Assembly (NCBI GenBank): GCA_050013875.1
Contig: JBEKEK010000018.1
Location: 1-64,000, forward strand
DNA length: 64,000 bases
DNA from: Trebonia sp050013875
GTDB taxonomy: Bacteria; Actinomycetota; Actinomycetes; Streptosporangiales; Streptosporangiaceae
Direction of reading: 5' to 3'
The translations under genes and the position numbers were made by a program. This document shows, piece after piece, positions 29,281 through 38,472 of this stretch. The notes under the pieces were generated by a model. It made no database searches. It saw only the letters and a program-made list of their open reading frames with translations, and was not told the DNA's origin. Position 1 is the stretch's first letter. Every line of letters starts with the position of its first letter.

Positions 29281-29739
29281 GTGACCCCCGGGGAGTTTGA
29301 GCTAGGCACTGATGGTCCTTCCGTGATCCTGGTCGGTGTCGATGAGTCCGTCACCGCCTCGCGCGCTGCCTGGTATGCCGCGGGGCTGGCTCGCAGGCAG
29401 GGCGCGCGGGTGGTGGCCGTGTACGTCGAGACCTCCGGGTCGTACATCCTGACCGCCTCGGCCGGGGCCAGCGTGCTGGCAGCCGAGGCCGAGGCGCACG
29501 ACGAGATCGCCAAGGAACTGTCCGCCCGCGCCAGCGCGGTAGCGGCCGAGCTCGGCATCCTGGTGACCTTCGTCACCGCGCACGGCGACGCGTTTCACGA
29601 GATTGAACGGGTCGCGCAGGAGACACGGGCCGATGCGATTGTCGTCGGTGCCTCACTGAAGGCCGGCCACCGGCTGCTCGGGTCGCTCGCGGTGCGCCTC
29701 GTCCGCGCGGGCAAGTGGCCGGTCACGGTGGTCCCGTGA
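29281..29739 (+). CDS. Universal stress protein (UspA family)
   Basis: 152 residues from a GTG at 29281. It starts PSVILVGVDESVTASRAAWYAA and ends with the ATP-binding signature GASLKAGHRLLGSLAVRLVRAGKWPVTVVP (read as G-x2-G-x9-G-S type). The HGDAFHEI segment is also family-typical. ATP-binding Usp proteins are often tied to stress or hypoxia survival. The stop overlaps the GTG start of the SixA gene (GTGA, 29736-29739). It heads an apparent Usp - phosphatase - kinase operon. Confidence 0.87.
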   Translation: MTPGEFELGTDGPSVILVGVDESVTASRAAWYAAGLARRQGARVVAVYVETSGSYILTASAGASVLAAEAEAHDEIAKELSARASAVAAELGILVTFVTAHGDAFHEIERVAQETRADAIVVGASLKAGHRLLGSLAVRLVRAGKWPVTVVP

Positions 29740-30608
29740 CGGCCGGCCCGGTCACCGGCGGCCGTCGGCTGGTGCTGCTCAGGCACGCCAAATCAGACTG
29801 GCCGGACGTCGCCGACCATGACCGGCCGCTTGCCAAGCGCGGCCGGCGGGACGCCCCGGTGGCCGGCCGCTGGCTCGGCGAGTCTGGGTACGTGCCGGAC
29901 GCGGTGATCTGCTCAACGGCCCAGCGGGCGCGGGAAACCTGGGAGCTGGCCTGGGACGGGCTGCTGGCCGCCGTGCCCGGCGCGTCCCCGGTGGTGCGGT
30001 ACGAGGCCCGGGTGTACGAGGCATCCGTGCTCGGCCTGCTCATGCTGGTCCGCGAGTTTTCCCCGGAGTGGCGGACCGTGCTCATGGTGGGGCACAACCC
30101 CGGGATGGCCGAGCTCACCCACGGCCTTACCGACCCGCCCCCCGACCCGCCCGCGGCGTTCCCCACCGCCGCGATCGCTGTCCTTGCCCTGCCCGGCCCC
30201 TGGTCGGAAGCGGGCCCAGGCGAAGCGAAGCTGTTCGCCTTCGCCGTCCCGGCCGACATGCATTCGTTATTTACCGGCGTAATAGGTATCGGCTCGATTA
30301 GATCATCCGGATTGTGCCGCTATGTCGATATGATTTCTGTATTATTCGATCCGCCTGGGGTATTAGGGGGGGCGGTTTGGAAGAGCTACAGGATGGCGAT
30401 CCGCGGCAAGTCGGCAAGTACATGTTGCTCGGTCGTCTGGGGTCCGGCGGGATGGGCCAGGTCTTCCTCGGCCGGTCGATTGGCGGCCGCCAGGTCGCGG
30501 TCAAGGTCATCCGGTCGGATCTGGCCAGGGACCGGAACTTCCGGGCGCGGTTCGCGCGCGAAGTCGAAGCGGCGAGCCGGGTCAGCGGTGCCTTTACCGC
30601 GCCGGTGA
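29736..30608 (+). CDS. SixA-type phosphohistidine phosphatase with run-on C-terminus
   Basis: The family match covers residues 1-170: RLVLLRHAKSDWP (catalytic RHA), DRPLAKRGRRDAP, ICSTAQRARETWE, VGHNPGM with the second catalytic His. SixA removes phosphate from phosphohistidine in phosphorelay proteins. SixA proteins normally end near FAFAVPA, about 30260. Here no stop occurs until 30608, so 115 extra residues cross an AT-rich spacer and overlap the kinase gene by 232 bp. The tail is Ser/Arg-rich and looks like out-of-frame kinase sequence, so an ancestral stop has probably been lost. Start is the GTG at 29736. Confidence 0.75.
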   Translation: MTAGPVTGGRRLVLLRHAKSDWPDVADHDRPLAKRGRRDAPVAGRWLGESGYVPDAVICSTAQRARETWELAWDGLLAAVPGASPVVRYEARVYEASVLGLLMLVREFSPEWRTVLMVGHNPGMAELTHGLTDPPPDPPAAFPTAAIAVLALPGPWSEAGPGEAKLFAFAVPADMHSLFTGVIGIGSIRSSGLCRYVDMISVLFDPPGVLGGAVWKSYRMAIRGKSASTCCSVVWGPAGWARSSSAGRLAAARSRSRSSGRIWPGTGTSGRGSRAKSKRRAGSAVPLPRR

Positions 30609-32380
30609 TCGACGCCGACCCGGACGCGGTAATGCCCTGGCTGGTCACCAGCTATGTGCGGGGTCCGTCGCTGGCCGACGCGGTCGAACAGCACGGTCCG
30701 CTGCCGCTGTCCTCGGTGCTCACCCTGGCGGCGGGTCTCGCTGAGGGCCTGGCCGCCGTGCATGAGGCGGGCGTTATTCACCGCGACCTGAAGCCGTCCA
30801 ATGTGCTGCTCGCGGCGGACGGCCCCCGGCTGATCGACTTCGGCATCTCCCAGGCCGCGGATTTCTCTCAGGTAACGCTGGCCGGCACGGTCATCGGCAC
30901 CCCCGGGTTCATGTCACCCGAGCAGGCGGTGGGCGACCCGGTCGGGCCGGCCAGCGACATATTCAGCCTCGGCGCGGTGCTGGCGTTCGCGGCCACCGGC
31001 GAGGGGCCCTTTGGAACCGGCTCGCCCTCGGTTCGCCAGCAGCGGGTGCTGTTCGCCGCGCCGCGCCTCGACAACCTGCCCGTTGCCCTCAGGCCCATCG
31101 TGGCGCGGTGCATGTCAGCCGAGCCGGCCGCCCGGCCCACCGCCAACCAGTTCCTGGCCGAGTTGGTCGCGGCCTATCCCTCGGCCGCTGACCAGACCGA
31201 CTGGCTGCCCGTGGGCATCCTGCCCGGTGACGGGCCCGCGGCGGCGAGGACCCCGGCGACCCCGGCGACCCCGGCGACCCCAGCGGCAGGGGAACCGCCC
31301 GCGCCCGCCCCGCCTGCCTCGACCGTGCGGGAGAAGCCAGCGCGGGCGCCAGTGCGCACGCCGGGCTGGGAGCCAACGCTGACGTCCACCCCGCACCAGG
31401 AAGATAGCGCGAGCCCGGTGACGGAACCGCCGGATCCGCGGCCCCGCCCGGCGTACGAACCGCCGGCCTGGCAGGAACCCGCGCCGACCTGGCGAGGACA
31501 GGAGACCCCGCCCGTCTGGCCGGGTCCACCGCCGGTTCCGGCACCGCCTCCGGGGAATCGGCGGCGGCGCCGCTTGGTGATCGCGGCGGTCGCGGCGGTG
31601 GCCGTCGCCGGCGTGGTCATCGGCCTGGTAATCGCGCTGCCGCGGTCGGCCCCGCCCCTCCTGCGGCCGACCGGGCTGGTCACCAGTGCCCTGACGTCGC
31701 AGTCGGTGCAGATCGCATGGGCCGGTCCGGCCAGTGGTCCGCTGCCCGACCGGTACGAGGTCCAGCGCAACGGCCAGGATCTGGCTTCGGTTCCAGGAAA
31801 CAAGACGGATTACCGGGCGGCGGGGCTGGTCCCTGATACCGCTTACCGGTTCAGGGTCATCGCGATTCGCGGTGGTAAACGTTCGTCGCCGTCGAGCGTG
31901 CTGATCGCCACGACGCCCACTCCGCCGCTATACGACGCGGTGCTGAACTCGTCCGGCCCGGCCAATCTCACCGAGACCGCTGGGAACTTCACGGAGACTT
32001 ACGATTCACAGTTCTCCAAGCGTGATGTCGGGGACACCTGGCAAGAATCATGGTCTTTTGTGCCGGACTGCCCGTCGGGACCGTGCGCGGTGCAGGTCAG
32101 CGGCAGTGTCACCGGACCGCAGTTCAGCACTCAGCTAGCCAGGAACGGCTCGACGTACTCGGGCAGCGTCGCGATAGACAACTGGTGGTACTGCGGCAGC
32201 AACATAAACAACCGTATGGATACGACCTTGAATATCCAGGTGACGGGCGTGCGGGCAAAGATGATTAACGGGGTATGGAGCGTCACCTCGTTTACCGGCA
32301 CGCTGGTCTGGAACGTCCATTCCGATTCCGATGGGAATTGCCCGGAGGCCACCTACAAGATGCAGCTGGCCGGCACCTAG
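30377..32380 (+). CDS. Membrane Ser/Thr protein kinase with fibronectin-III-like ectodomain
   Basis: 667 residues from a TTG at 30377, chosen because GGGGGG lies just upstream (30366-30372); ATG 30314 is an alternative. Kinase domain, residues 15-270: GRLGSGGMGQVF, Lys43 (VAVKVI), catalytic VIHRDLKPSNVLL, DFG as LIDFGIS, and PGFMSPEQ. A 130-residue Pro-rich linker with repeated TPATPA follows, then one membrane helix (RRRRLVIAAVAAVAVAG on). The outside part has a fibronectin-III-like domain (SQSVQIAWAGPAS, YRAAGLVPDTAYRFRVIA) and a C-terminal domain with several Cys. No PASTA repeats. The ligand is unknown. Its 3' end overlaps the convergent acetyltransferase frame. Confidence 0.88.
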   Translation: MEELQDGDPRQVGKYMLLGRLGSGGMGQVFLGRSIGGRQVAVKVIRSDLARDRNFRARFAREVEAASRVSGAFTAPVIDADPDAVMPWLVTSYVRGPSLADAVEQHGPLPLSSVLTLAAGLAEGLAAVHEAGVIHRDLKPSNVLLAADGPRLIDFGISQAADFSQVTLAGTVIGTPGFMSPEQAVGDPVGPASDIFSLGAVLAFAATGEGPFGTGSPSVRQQRVLFAAPRLDNLPVALRPIVARCMSAEPAARPTANQFLAELVAAYPSAADQTDWLPVGILPGDGPAAARTPATPATPATPAAGEPPAPAPPASTVREKPARAPVRTPGWEPTLTSTPHQEDSASPVTEPPDPRPRPAYEPPAWQEPAPTWRGQETPPVWPGPPPVPAPPPGNRRRRRLVIAAVAAVAVAGVVIGLVIALPRSAPPLLRPTGLVTSALTSQSVQIAWAGPASGPLPDRYEVQRNGQDLASVPGNKTDYRAAGLVPDTAYRFRVIAIRGGKRSSPSSVLIATTPTPPLYDAVLNSSGPANLTETAGNFTETYDSQFSKRDVGDTWQESWSFVPDCPSGPCAVQVSGSVTGPQFSTQLARNGSTYSGSVAIDNWWYCGSNINNRMDTTLNIQVTGVRAKMINGVWSVTSFTGTLVWNVHSDSDGNCPEATYKMQLAGT

Positions 32381-34912
32381 CCGACGGCTGGCGATCCGGT
32401 TCCGGCCTGCGGCCGCCGCCAGCTGTAACCGCAGTTTCCGCAGGAAGGGGTCCTCGGGAACCTGCGGCGCGACCCGGATGCGGGCATCGACGGCGACCGC
32501 GCCATCCGGGCCGGCGATGACCGGGTCGAGGTCGAGTTCGGTGATCTCCGGCAGGTCTTCGGTCAGCCGGGACACCCGCAGCAGCGCGTCGCGCAGGGCC
32601 GCGCCGGCCGGGGATGGTTCCGCGCCGGGTGCACCCAGGTAGTTGCTTAGGAGCGGCGCGGAACGGATCGAATGGATCATCATATCGGCGTCGGCGCTGG
32701 TCAGCGGCGCGAGCCGGGCAGAGTGGTCGGCCAGCGCCTCGGTCCCGTCCCCGCTGAGCCCGAACACCACCAGCGGGCCGAACATCTTGTCATCCTTGAC
32801 GCTGATGATCACCTCGCCGCCGCTGCTGATCATCGGCACGGACGCCACCGAGATCCCGTACAGCCCAAGCAGCGTGGTGACGTCGCCCTTCGGCAGCCAG
32901 CCACCGTCCGGTTCGGTCACGAGGAACGCGCGCACGAGCTCGCGGCCGCGCTCGGCATCCACGTCGGCGAAGGCGGGCAGCACGGCATGCGGGGCGGCGC
33001 GCCACTCCGCGTACCGTGCGGCGCGGGCGAGCGCACTGGCCGCTGCCTCCGGGTAGGCGTAGACGGGGACCCTCCCGTCCTTGGCGTCGATCAGCCGCAC
33101 CGCCTCCGGCTGGTCAAGGACGACCGCGGCCAGCGGCACGCCGACCGCGGCCTCGGCGATCGCGGTCACCAGATCCCCGGTCGCGCCGGTCCGCAGCACC
33201 AGCGCGATGATCGCGTGCACGTCTTCGTCGGCGGCCAGCGCCTCAAGCACCTGCCGGAAATCATCGGCCGAGACGGTGGCGGCGGTGTCCACCGGCCCGC
33301 TCACGGAGCCGCCGTCGGGGATAAGGGCACGTAGCCGCTCGCTGGTCTCCCCGCGCGGATGGTGCACGCTGAGCCCGAGGTCGGTGCAGGCGTCGGCGGC
33401 GAGCACGCCCGCGCCGCCGACGTTGGACACCACCGCCACCGTGCGCCCGACCGGCGGCGGCTGGGTGGCGAGCAGCGCGGTCGCCTCCATGAGCTCGCCG
33501 AAGCTCGCGGTGGCGATGATCCCCGCCTGCTCGAACAGCGCCTCCCTGGTGACCAGGGGGGTGGTGGCCGACGAGGTGTGCGAGGCGGCGGCGCGCTGGC
33601 CGGCCTCGGTGCGTCCGGCATGCACGGTCAGTACCGGTATTCGGCCGCCGACGCGGCGCGCGGTCCGCGCGAACTTACGCGGGTTGCCGAACGACTCGAT
33701 ATAGAGCACGGCCACCCGCGTCTGCCCGTCCCGTTCCCACCACATGAGCATGTCGTTGCTTGACACGTCGAGCTTGTTGCCGACCGACGCGAACGAGGAG
33801 ATCCCGATCCCGAGCCGGCTGAGGTGGTGCACCATGGCGAAGCCGAGGCCGCCGGACTGCATGACCAGGCCCGCTGTCCCCGCCATCGGGTTGGCGGCGG
33901 CGAACGTGGCGTTGAGCCCGATCGAAGGCACCGCGATCCCGAAGCAGTTCGGGCCGATCAGCCGCATCCCGTAGCGGCGGCAGACGGCGAGCAGGGCAGC
34001 GCTTGACGGCTCGTCGACGGCCACCGCGAAGACCACCAGGCCGCGCACGCCGAGGCGGCCGCACGCCTCGGCCGTGTCCACCACCTCGGCCGGCGGCACC
34101 GCGAGGAGCGCCAGGTCGGGCGCTTCGGGCAGGCTGGCGACATCGGGGAAGCAGGCGACCCCGCTGATCTCGCGCGCGTTCGGGTTGACCGCGTACAGCC
34201 GGCCCGCGTACCCGGCCGACTTGATGTTCTCAAGGACGGCGCGGCCGACGGTGCCCTGGCGCCTGCTCGCCCCGACCACCACAACCGAGGCGGGCTGGAA
34301 CACCGACTGGAGGCTGGCCACGTTGGCCGACCGCTCGCGTACCGCCACCGTGTCGAGGTAAGCGTCGAGCTGCAGGCCGGCTTCGTCCGGCGGCAGCGGC
34401 ATGGTGAGACTGACCACGCCGTCTTCGCGCTTGGGGGTGACGGGGAGGCCGGCGTCGGAAAAGACGCGCAGCATGCCGATGTTCTCCGAGAGCGTCTCGG
34501 CGACGAACGTCTCGACCTGCCGGGTGCGGGCCAGCGAGACGAGGTGCTCGAGCAGCAAGGTCGCGATGCCACGCTGGTGCATCGTGTCCGCGACCGCGAA
34601 CGCGATTTCCGCCGTTTTGCCGCCGCTGTCCCGCAGTGCCTCATAGCTGGCCACGCCGGCGACCTCACCGCCGTACACGGCGAGCAAGGCGGCGTGGTTG
34701 GGACCGGCTTCCCTGGTGACCCGCCGCGCCTCCTGCTCGGCCGCGGTTCTGCTCAGGCTGAAGAAACGCAGGTAGGCGTTGTTGGGTGACATCTCCTCGT
34801 GCATCGCCTTGACGGCGCCGAAGTCCGCGGGGGAAGCCGGCCTGATCTGGACGGTCCGCCCGTCGGACAGCAGGGCGTACACCCCGGCGGGGCTCATGAA
34901 CGGCTCGCTCAT
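32135..34912 (-). CDS. GNAT/acyl-CoA-synthetase-like protein acetyltransferase (Pat type)
   Basis: 925 residues. Residues 15-180 are a GNAT domain (ADTMHQRGIATLLLEHLVSLAR with the acetyl-CoA loop). The rest is the NDP-forming acyl-CoA synthetase fold: CoA-binding VVVVGASRRQGTVGR, GPNCFGIAVPSIGLNATF, flavodoxin-like GLVMQSGGLGFAMVHHLSR, and an ATP-grasp end (PEITELDLDPVIAGPDGAVAVDARIRV). PatZ relatives acetylate and silence acetyl-CoA synthetase; acs lies 1.2 kb away. The active-site His of true ligases was not evident. Homology ends near 32425; the final 95 residues run antisense through the kinase 3' end and are probably a stop-loss extension. Confidence 0.85.
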   Translation of the reverse strand: MSEPFMSPAGVYALLSDGRTVQIRPASPADFGAVKAMHEEMSPNNAYLRFFSLSRTAAEQEARRVTREAGPNHAALLAVYGGEVAGVASYEALRDSGGKTAEIAFAVADTMHQRGIATLLLEHLVSLARTRQVETFVAETLSENIGMLRVFSDAGLPVTPKREDGVVSLTMPLPPDEAGLQLDAYLDTVAVRERSANVASLQSVFQPASVVVVGASRRQGTVGRAVLENIKSAGYAGRLYAVNPNAREISGVACFPDVASLPEAPDLALLAVPPAEVVDTAEACGRLGVRGLVVFAVAVDEPSSAALLAVCRRYGMRLIGPNCFGIAVPSIGLNATFAAANPMAGTAGLVMQSGGLGFAMVHHLSRLGIGISSFASVGNKLDVSSNDMLMWWERDGQTRVAVLYIESFGNPRKFARTARRVGGRIPVLTVHAGRTEAGQRAAASHTSSATTPLVTREALFEQAGIIATASFGELMEATALLATQPPPVGRTVAVVSNVGGAGVLAADACTDLGLSVHHPRGETSERLRALIPDGGSVSGPVDTAATVSADDFRQVLEALAADEDVHAIIALVLRTGATGDLVTAIAEAAVGVPLAAVVLDQPEAVRLIDAKDGRVPVYAYPEAAASALARAARYAEWRAAPHAVLPAFADVDAERGRELVRAFLVTEPDGGWLPKGDVTTLLGLYGISVASVPMISSGGEVIISVKDDKMFGPLVVFGLSGDGTEALADHSARLAPLTSADADMMIHSIRSAPLLSNYLGAPGAEPSPAGAALRDALLRVSRLTEDLPEITELDLDPVIAGPDGAVAVDARIRVAPQVPEDPFLRKLRLQLAAAAGRNRIASRRLGAGQLHLVGGLRAIPIGIGMDVPDQRAGKRGDAPYPVNHLCPHARHLDIQGRIHTVVYVAAAVPPVVYRDAARVRRAVPG

Positions 34913-35073
34913 CCGACTCGCCGCCCTTCATGGCGTTTCGCTGGTAAGCCTAGTCCACCGTATGCCTGAGCGGTGGCAACGCCGAGCCGGGGAGTGCCGC
35001 GAGCCAGCCGACGGCGGGCAGCCTAGGGACGGCGGGCCCGGGGAAGCCAGGCACAGGCGGGCTTAGGGATGAC

Positions 35074-35505
35074 TTACGCCCGGGTGGGGTCGAAGTCCAG
35101 GACCTGGGTTAGCCGGATGTTGTTGCCTGAGGGGTCGCGGAACGAGGTGTCGATGCCGTAGGCCTGCGGGGTTGGCGGGTCGTTGAAGACGATGCCGCGG
35201 GCCGACAGATCGTCGTAGCTCGCCTGGCAGTCGTCGGTCTCCAGGAACAGCGTGCCGCCGGCGCCCTTGGCGACCAGGTCCGCCAGGGCCGCGCTGGCAT
35301 CGGCGGCGAGCATGGGCGGGCCGGGCACGGGCATAAGGACGAGGCCGACGCCGTCTTGGCCCTGCGGTCCCACGACCAGCCAGCGGAAGTTCCACGCCTC
35401 CATCGTGACGTCGGCCCGGACCTCCCAGCCCAGGGTCTTGGTGTAGAAGCTGAGCGCTTCCTCTTGGTCGTGCACCCAGAACTGGGTGTTCGCGATTCTC
35501 ATCAT
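35074..35505 (-). CDS. VOC-family (glyoxalase-like) protein
   Basis: 143 residues with two beta-alpha-beta-beta-beta modules: residues 1-60 (ANTQFWVHDQEEALSFYTKTLGWEV) and 80-140 (LFLETDDCQASYDDLSARGI, FRDPSGNNIRL). A likely metal ligand is the Glu in LFLETDD; the second usual ligand position is less clear. Functions in this superfamily include glyoxalase, fosfomycin-type resistance and dioxygenase, none of which can be assigned. The gene lies 34 bp after an AraC-type regulator gene on the same strand, so they are likely co-transcribed. Confidence 0.82.
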   Translation of the reverse strand: MMRIANTQFWVHDQEEALSFYTKTLGWEVRADVTMEAWNFRWLVVGPQGQDGVGLVLMPVPGPPMLAADASAALADLVAKGAGGTLFLETDDCQASYDDLSARGIVFNDPPTPQAYGIDTSFRDPSGNNIRLTQVLDFDPTRA

Positions 35506-35539
35506 CGGGCCTCCTTGTGGCTAAGCCATACGGATGAGC

Positions 35540-35974
35540 CTACGGAGCGTCCCTGCGGCCGTCTTCTCGAAACGTGCGGTTTTTGGGCTGGCCGTAACTC
35601 TGCGCGACGCAGAGCGGGATGCGCGCGAACCGGCCGGCGGGCGGCCAGCAGGCCCGGTAGGCGGTGGGGGTTGTCCCGAACACCCGCCGGAAGCTGGTCG
35701 TGAACGACCCGACGCTTTCCCAGCCGACAGCGAAGCAGACCCTGGCCACTGACCAGTCCGTGGTCCGCAGGAGTGCTGCCGCCCGCTCCAGCCTGCGGGT
35801 CAGCAGGTACTGGTGGGGCGCCTGGCCGAACGCGCGGGCGAACGCGCGGCTGAAGTGGGCCTTCGACAGGCCGGCGGCGCGCGCCAGGTCGGCCACCGAG
35901 AGGGACTCGAAGTAGCGGGCATCCGCCAGATCCCTGGCCCGCAGGAGGTGCCGGGCCGTCGGTGCACTTGCCAT
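35540..35974 (-). CDS. AraC-family regulator, DNA-binding domain only
   Basis: 144 residues. Two helix-turn-helix motifs span residues 15-115: LSVADLARAAGLSKAHFSRAFARAFGQAPHQYL and SVARVCFAVGWESVGSFTTSFRRVFGTTPTAYR (each shown as landmarks only). No ligand-binding domain is present. Short AraC proteins of this sort typically control an adjacent VOC-protein gene, as here. The last 30 residues are basic and not conserved. Confidence 0.87.
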   Translation of the reverse strand: MASAPTARHLLRARDLADARYFESLSVADLARAAGLSKAHFSRAFARAFGQAPHQYLLTRRLERAAALLRTTDWSVARVCFAVGWESVGSFTTSFRRVFGTTPTAYRACWPPAGRFARIPLCVAQSYGQPKNRTFREDGRRDAP

Positions 35975-36069
35975 ACAGGAGACGTTACGCTCGCCCGTTC
36001 CCGCCCAGACGGCGGAGATCCGCTTCGAATAGACGAATGGCGGGATGGGAGCGTGCGGGGCGGAAACAG

Positions 36070-36110
36070 ATCAGTGGCGGGCCACCTGAGCGTGGTGACC
36101 CGCCACTGAT
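36070..36110. terminator. Hairpin terminator after acs
   Basis: ATCAGTGGCGGG (36070-36081) pairs perfectly with CCCGCCACTGAT (36099-36110), and a further CACC/GGTG pairing closes a seven-base loop. It lies 17 bp past the acs stop on the minus strand. No long T-run follows, as is usual in high-GC actinobacteria. Confidence 0.8.
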
Positions 36111-36127
36111 TGCCTTGCTACTTCCTG

Positions 36128-38266
36128 TTACTCGCTGCCGAAGGACTTGATCTCGTTCAGCTCGGCCTCGCTGAGTTCGCGCGGGACCTCGCCTTTGGCG
36201 TGCTTGGCCGACTGCACCTGCTGGCGGATCTTCTCCACGATTTCCGGGTTGGCGAGCGTGGTGATGTCCCCGGTGTCGGTGAAGTTCGAGGTCGCGGCGA
36301 TCACCCGGCGCATGATCTTGCCGGACCTGGTTTTCGGCATGTCGGGGACGATCCAGATGTTCCTCGGCCGCGCGATCTTGCCGATGTCCTTCACGATCGC
36401 GTCCCTGACCTTCGCCTCGATCTCGGGCGACGGGGCGAAGCCGGGCTTGAGCGAGACGTACATCTCGACCACGCGACCGCGGACGTCGTCGACGACCGGG
36501 ACGGCGGCCGCCTCCGCGACCTCGTTCACCGTGAGCGCGACCGATTCGAGCTCCTTGGTGCCGAGCCGGTGACCTGCCACGTTGATTACGTCGTCGACCC
36601 GGCCGAGGATCCGGTAGTAGCCGTCGGCCGCCTCGGTGGCGCCGTCGCCGGCGAAGTAGGGCCAGTCGTGCCAGTCGGTGGACTTCGGGTCGTTGTTGTA
36701 CTTGGCGTAGTACGTCGAGACGAATCGGTCGGGCTGGCCCCAGATCGTCTGGAAGACGCCCGGCCACGGGTTGCGGATGACGATGTTGCCCGCCTTGCCG
36801 CTGCCCGCCGGCACCTCGTTGCCGTCCTCGTCCAGGATGACCGGGAGAATGCCGAGCGCCGCCGGGCCGCACGAGCCCGGCTTGGCCGGGTCGATGCCGG
36901 GCAGCGTGGAGCCGAGGAAGCCCCCGGTTTCCGTCTGCCACCAGGTGTCGACGATGACGGCCTCGCCCTTGCCGACGCTCTCGTAGTACCAGCGCCAGAC
37001 CTCGGGCTCGATCGGCTCGCCGACCGTGGTCATGTGCTTGAAGTGGTAGTCGTACTTGGCGGGCTCGTCCGGGCCGACCTTGCGCAGCATCCGGATCGAG
37101 GTGGGCGACGTGTGGAAGATGTTCACGCCGAGCTGCACGGCGATCCGCCACGGGCGGGCGGCGTCCGGGTAGTTCGGGGTGCCCTCGTAGATCACGCTGG
37201 TGGTACCGAGGGCGAGCGGACCGTAGACGATGTACGAGTGGCCGGTGATCCAGCCGATGTCCGCCAGGCACCAGTACGTATCGTCCGGGTGGATGTCCTG
37301 GTAGTACTTCGACGTGCCGGCCACGTACGACAGGTAGCCGCCGATGGAGTGCTGGCAGCCCTTCGGGCGGCCGGTGGTGCCGCTGGTGTACATCAGGAAC
37401 AGCGGGTCGGTGGCCTGCAGCGGGACCGGCTCGACGATCTCGCCCTTGTGCGCCGCCAGCAGGTCATCGACGAAGACGTCCCGCCCGTCAACCATCGGGG
37501 TCTTGGCCGAGTACTGGCCCGGGTAGCGGCGGAAGACGAGAACCTTGTCGACCTGCTGGCCTTCCTTGGCCGCCGCCTCGACCGCCTCGTCGGCCTTGAC
37601 CTTGTGATCGAGCAGTTCGCCGCTGCGGTAGTAGCCGTCGACCGTGACGAGCACGGTCGACCCGGAGTCGGCGATCCGGTGGCCCGCGGCGGTGCCGGAG
37701 AACCCGGCGAACACCTGCGAGTGGATGATGCCGAGGCGGGCCGCGGCCAGCATGGCGACCGCCAGCTCGGGGACCATCGGCATGTGGAAGGTGATGCGGT
37801 CGCCCGCCTTCAGTCCCAGGTCCTTCAGCACGGCCGCGAACTCGTTGACCCGGACGTAAAGCTCCCGGTAGGTGATGGCCTGGTGCGCCTCGTTCTCCGG
37901 CTCGGGCACCCAGATCAGCGCGGCCTTGTTGGCCTTGTCCGCGAGATGCCGGTCGACGCAGTTGTATGAGGCGTTCAGCTCCCCGCCGACAAACCACTTC
38001 CAGAACGGCGCGTTGGACGTGTCGAGCACGGTGTCCCACGGCTTGAACCAGGTGAGCAGGTCAGCGTAGGCGGTAAAGCTGTCCGGGAACTTGTCCTCGG
38101 TGAACTGCTCACGGATGGCCGGGTCGGACGCGTTGGCCTGTGCGACGAAGGACTCAGGCGGCGGGTAGTAGCCTTCATCCCGCCAGTGCACCGCGATGAG
38201 CGCCTCGGAGGACTCGGATACCTCGTCGTCATCGGTGTCGGTCACGTCGTTGAGATCGTCAGCCAT
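36128..38266 (-). CDS. acs: Acetyl-CoA synthetase (AMP-forming)
   Basis: 712 residues, about 50 longer than common Acs because of an acidic N-terminal extension (residues 1-25, DDLNDVTDTDDDEVSESSE) and short insertions. It makes acetyl-CoA from acetate, ATP and CoA. Adenylation motifs are YTSGTTGRPKGCQHS, TWWQTETGG, YFAGDGA and GRVDDVINVAGHRLGT. The acetylation site is Lys650 in PKTRSGKIMRR, the target of Pat-type enzymes, one of which is encoded nearby. A terminator follows the gene. Acs normally supports growth on acetate. Confidence 0.95.
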   Translation of the reverse strand: MADDLNDVTDTDDDEVSESSEALIAVHWRDEGYYPPPESFVAQANASDPAIREQFTEDKFPDSFTAYADLLTWFKPWDTVLDTSNAPFWKWFVGGELNASYNCVDRHLADKANKAALIWVPEPENEAHQAITYRELYVRVNEFAAVLKDLGLKAGDRITFHMPMVPELAVAMLAAARLGIIHSQVFAGFSGTAAGHRIADSGSTVLVTVDGYYRSGELLDHKVKADEAVEAAAKEGQQVDKVLVFRRYPGQYSAKTPMVDGRDVFVDDLLAAHKGEIVEPVPLQATDPLFLMYTSGTTGRPKGCQHSIGGYLSYVAGTSKYYQDIHPDDTYWCLADIGWITGHSYIVYGPLALGTTSVIYEGTPNYPDAARPWRIAVQLGVNIFHTSPTSIRMLRKVGPDEPAKYDYHFKHMTTVGEPIEPEVWRWYYESVGKGEAVIVDTWWQTETGGFLGSTLPGIDPAKPGSCGPAALGILPVILDEDGNEVPAGSGKAGNIVIRNPWPGVFQTIWGQPDRFVSTYYAKYNNDPKSTDWHDWPYFAGDGATEAADGYYRILGRVDDVINVAGHRLGTKELESVALTVNEVAEAAAVPVVDDVRGRVVEMYVSLKPGFAPSPEIEAKVRDAIVKDIGKIARPRNIWIVPDMPKTRSGKIMRRVIAATSNFTDTGDITTLANPEIVEKIRQQVQSAKHAKGEVPRELSEAELNEIKSFGSE

Positions 38267-38472
38267 GTCTATCTCCTCCGCGTCCCTGCGTTGGCGCGCC
38301 TCGCGGCGCTGATACTGATCGCGTTAGCGCCACGCGTGATCATCGTGGGCGTAATCCAAACTTAACCCTCATGGCCGGCTCTCACCATGGGGCAATGGCC
38401 CCGCGTGCCGTCCGTTTCTCAGGTGCGGCGCTTAGCGGCGTGCTGCGGGGCTTTTCGGGACGTGGTGCGCGG

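Noticed and set aside
36110..37969. 619-codon open frame on the plus strand opposite acs
   Set aside because: Arg/Asp/Val-rich translation with no domain, exactly antisense to a complete acetyl-CoA synthetase; a codon-bias shadow.
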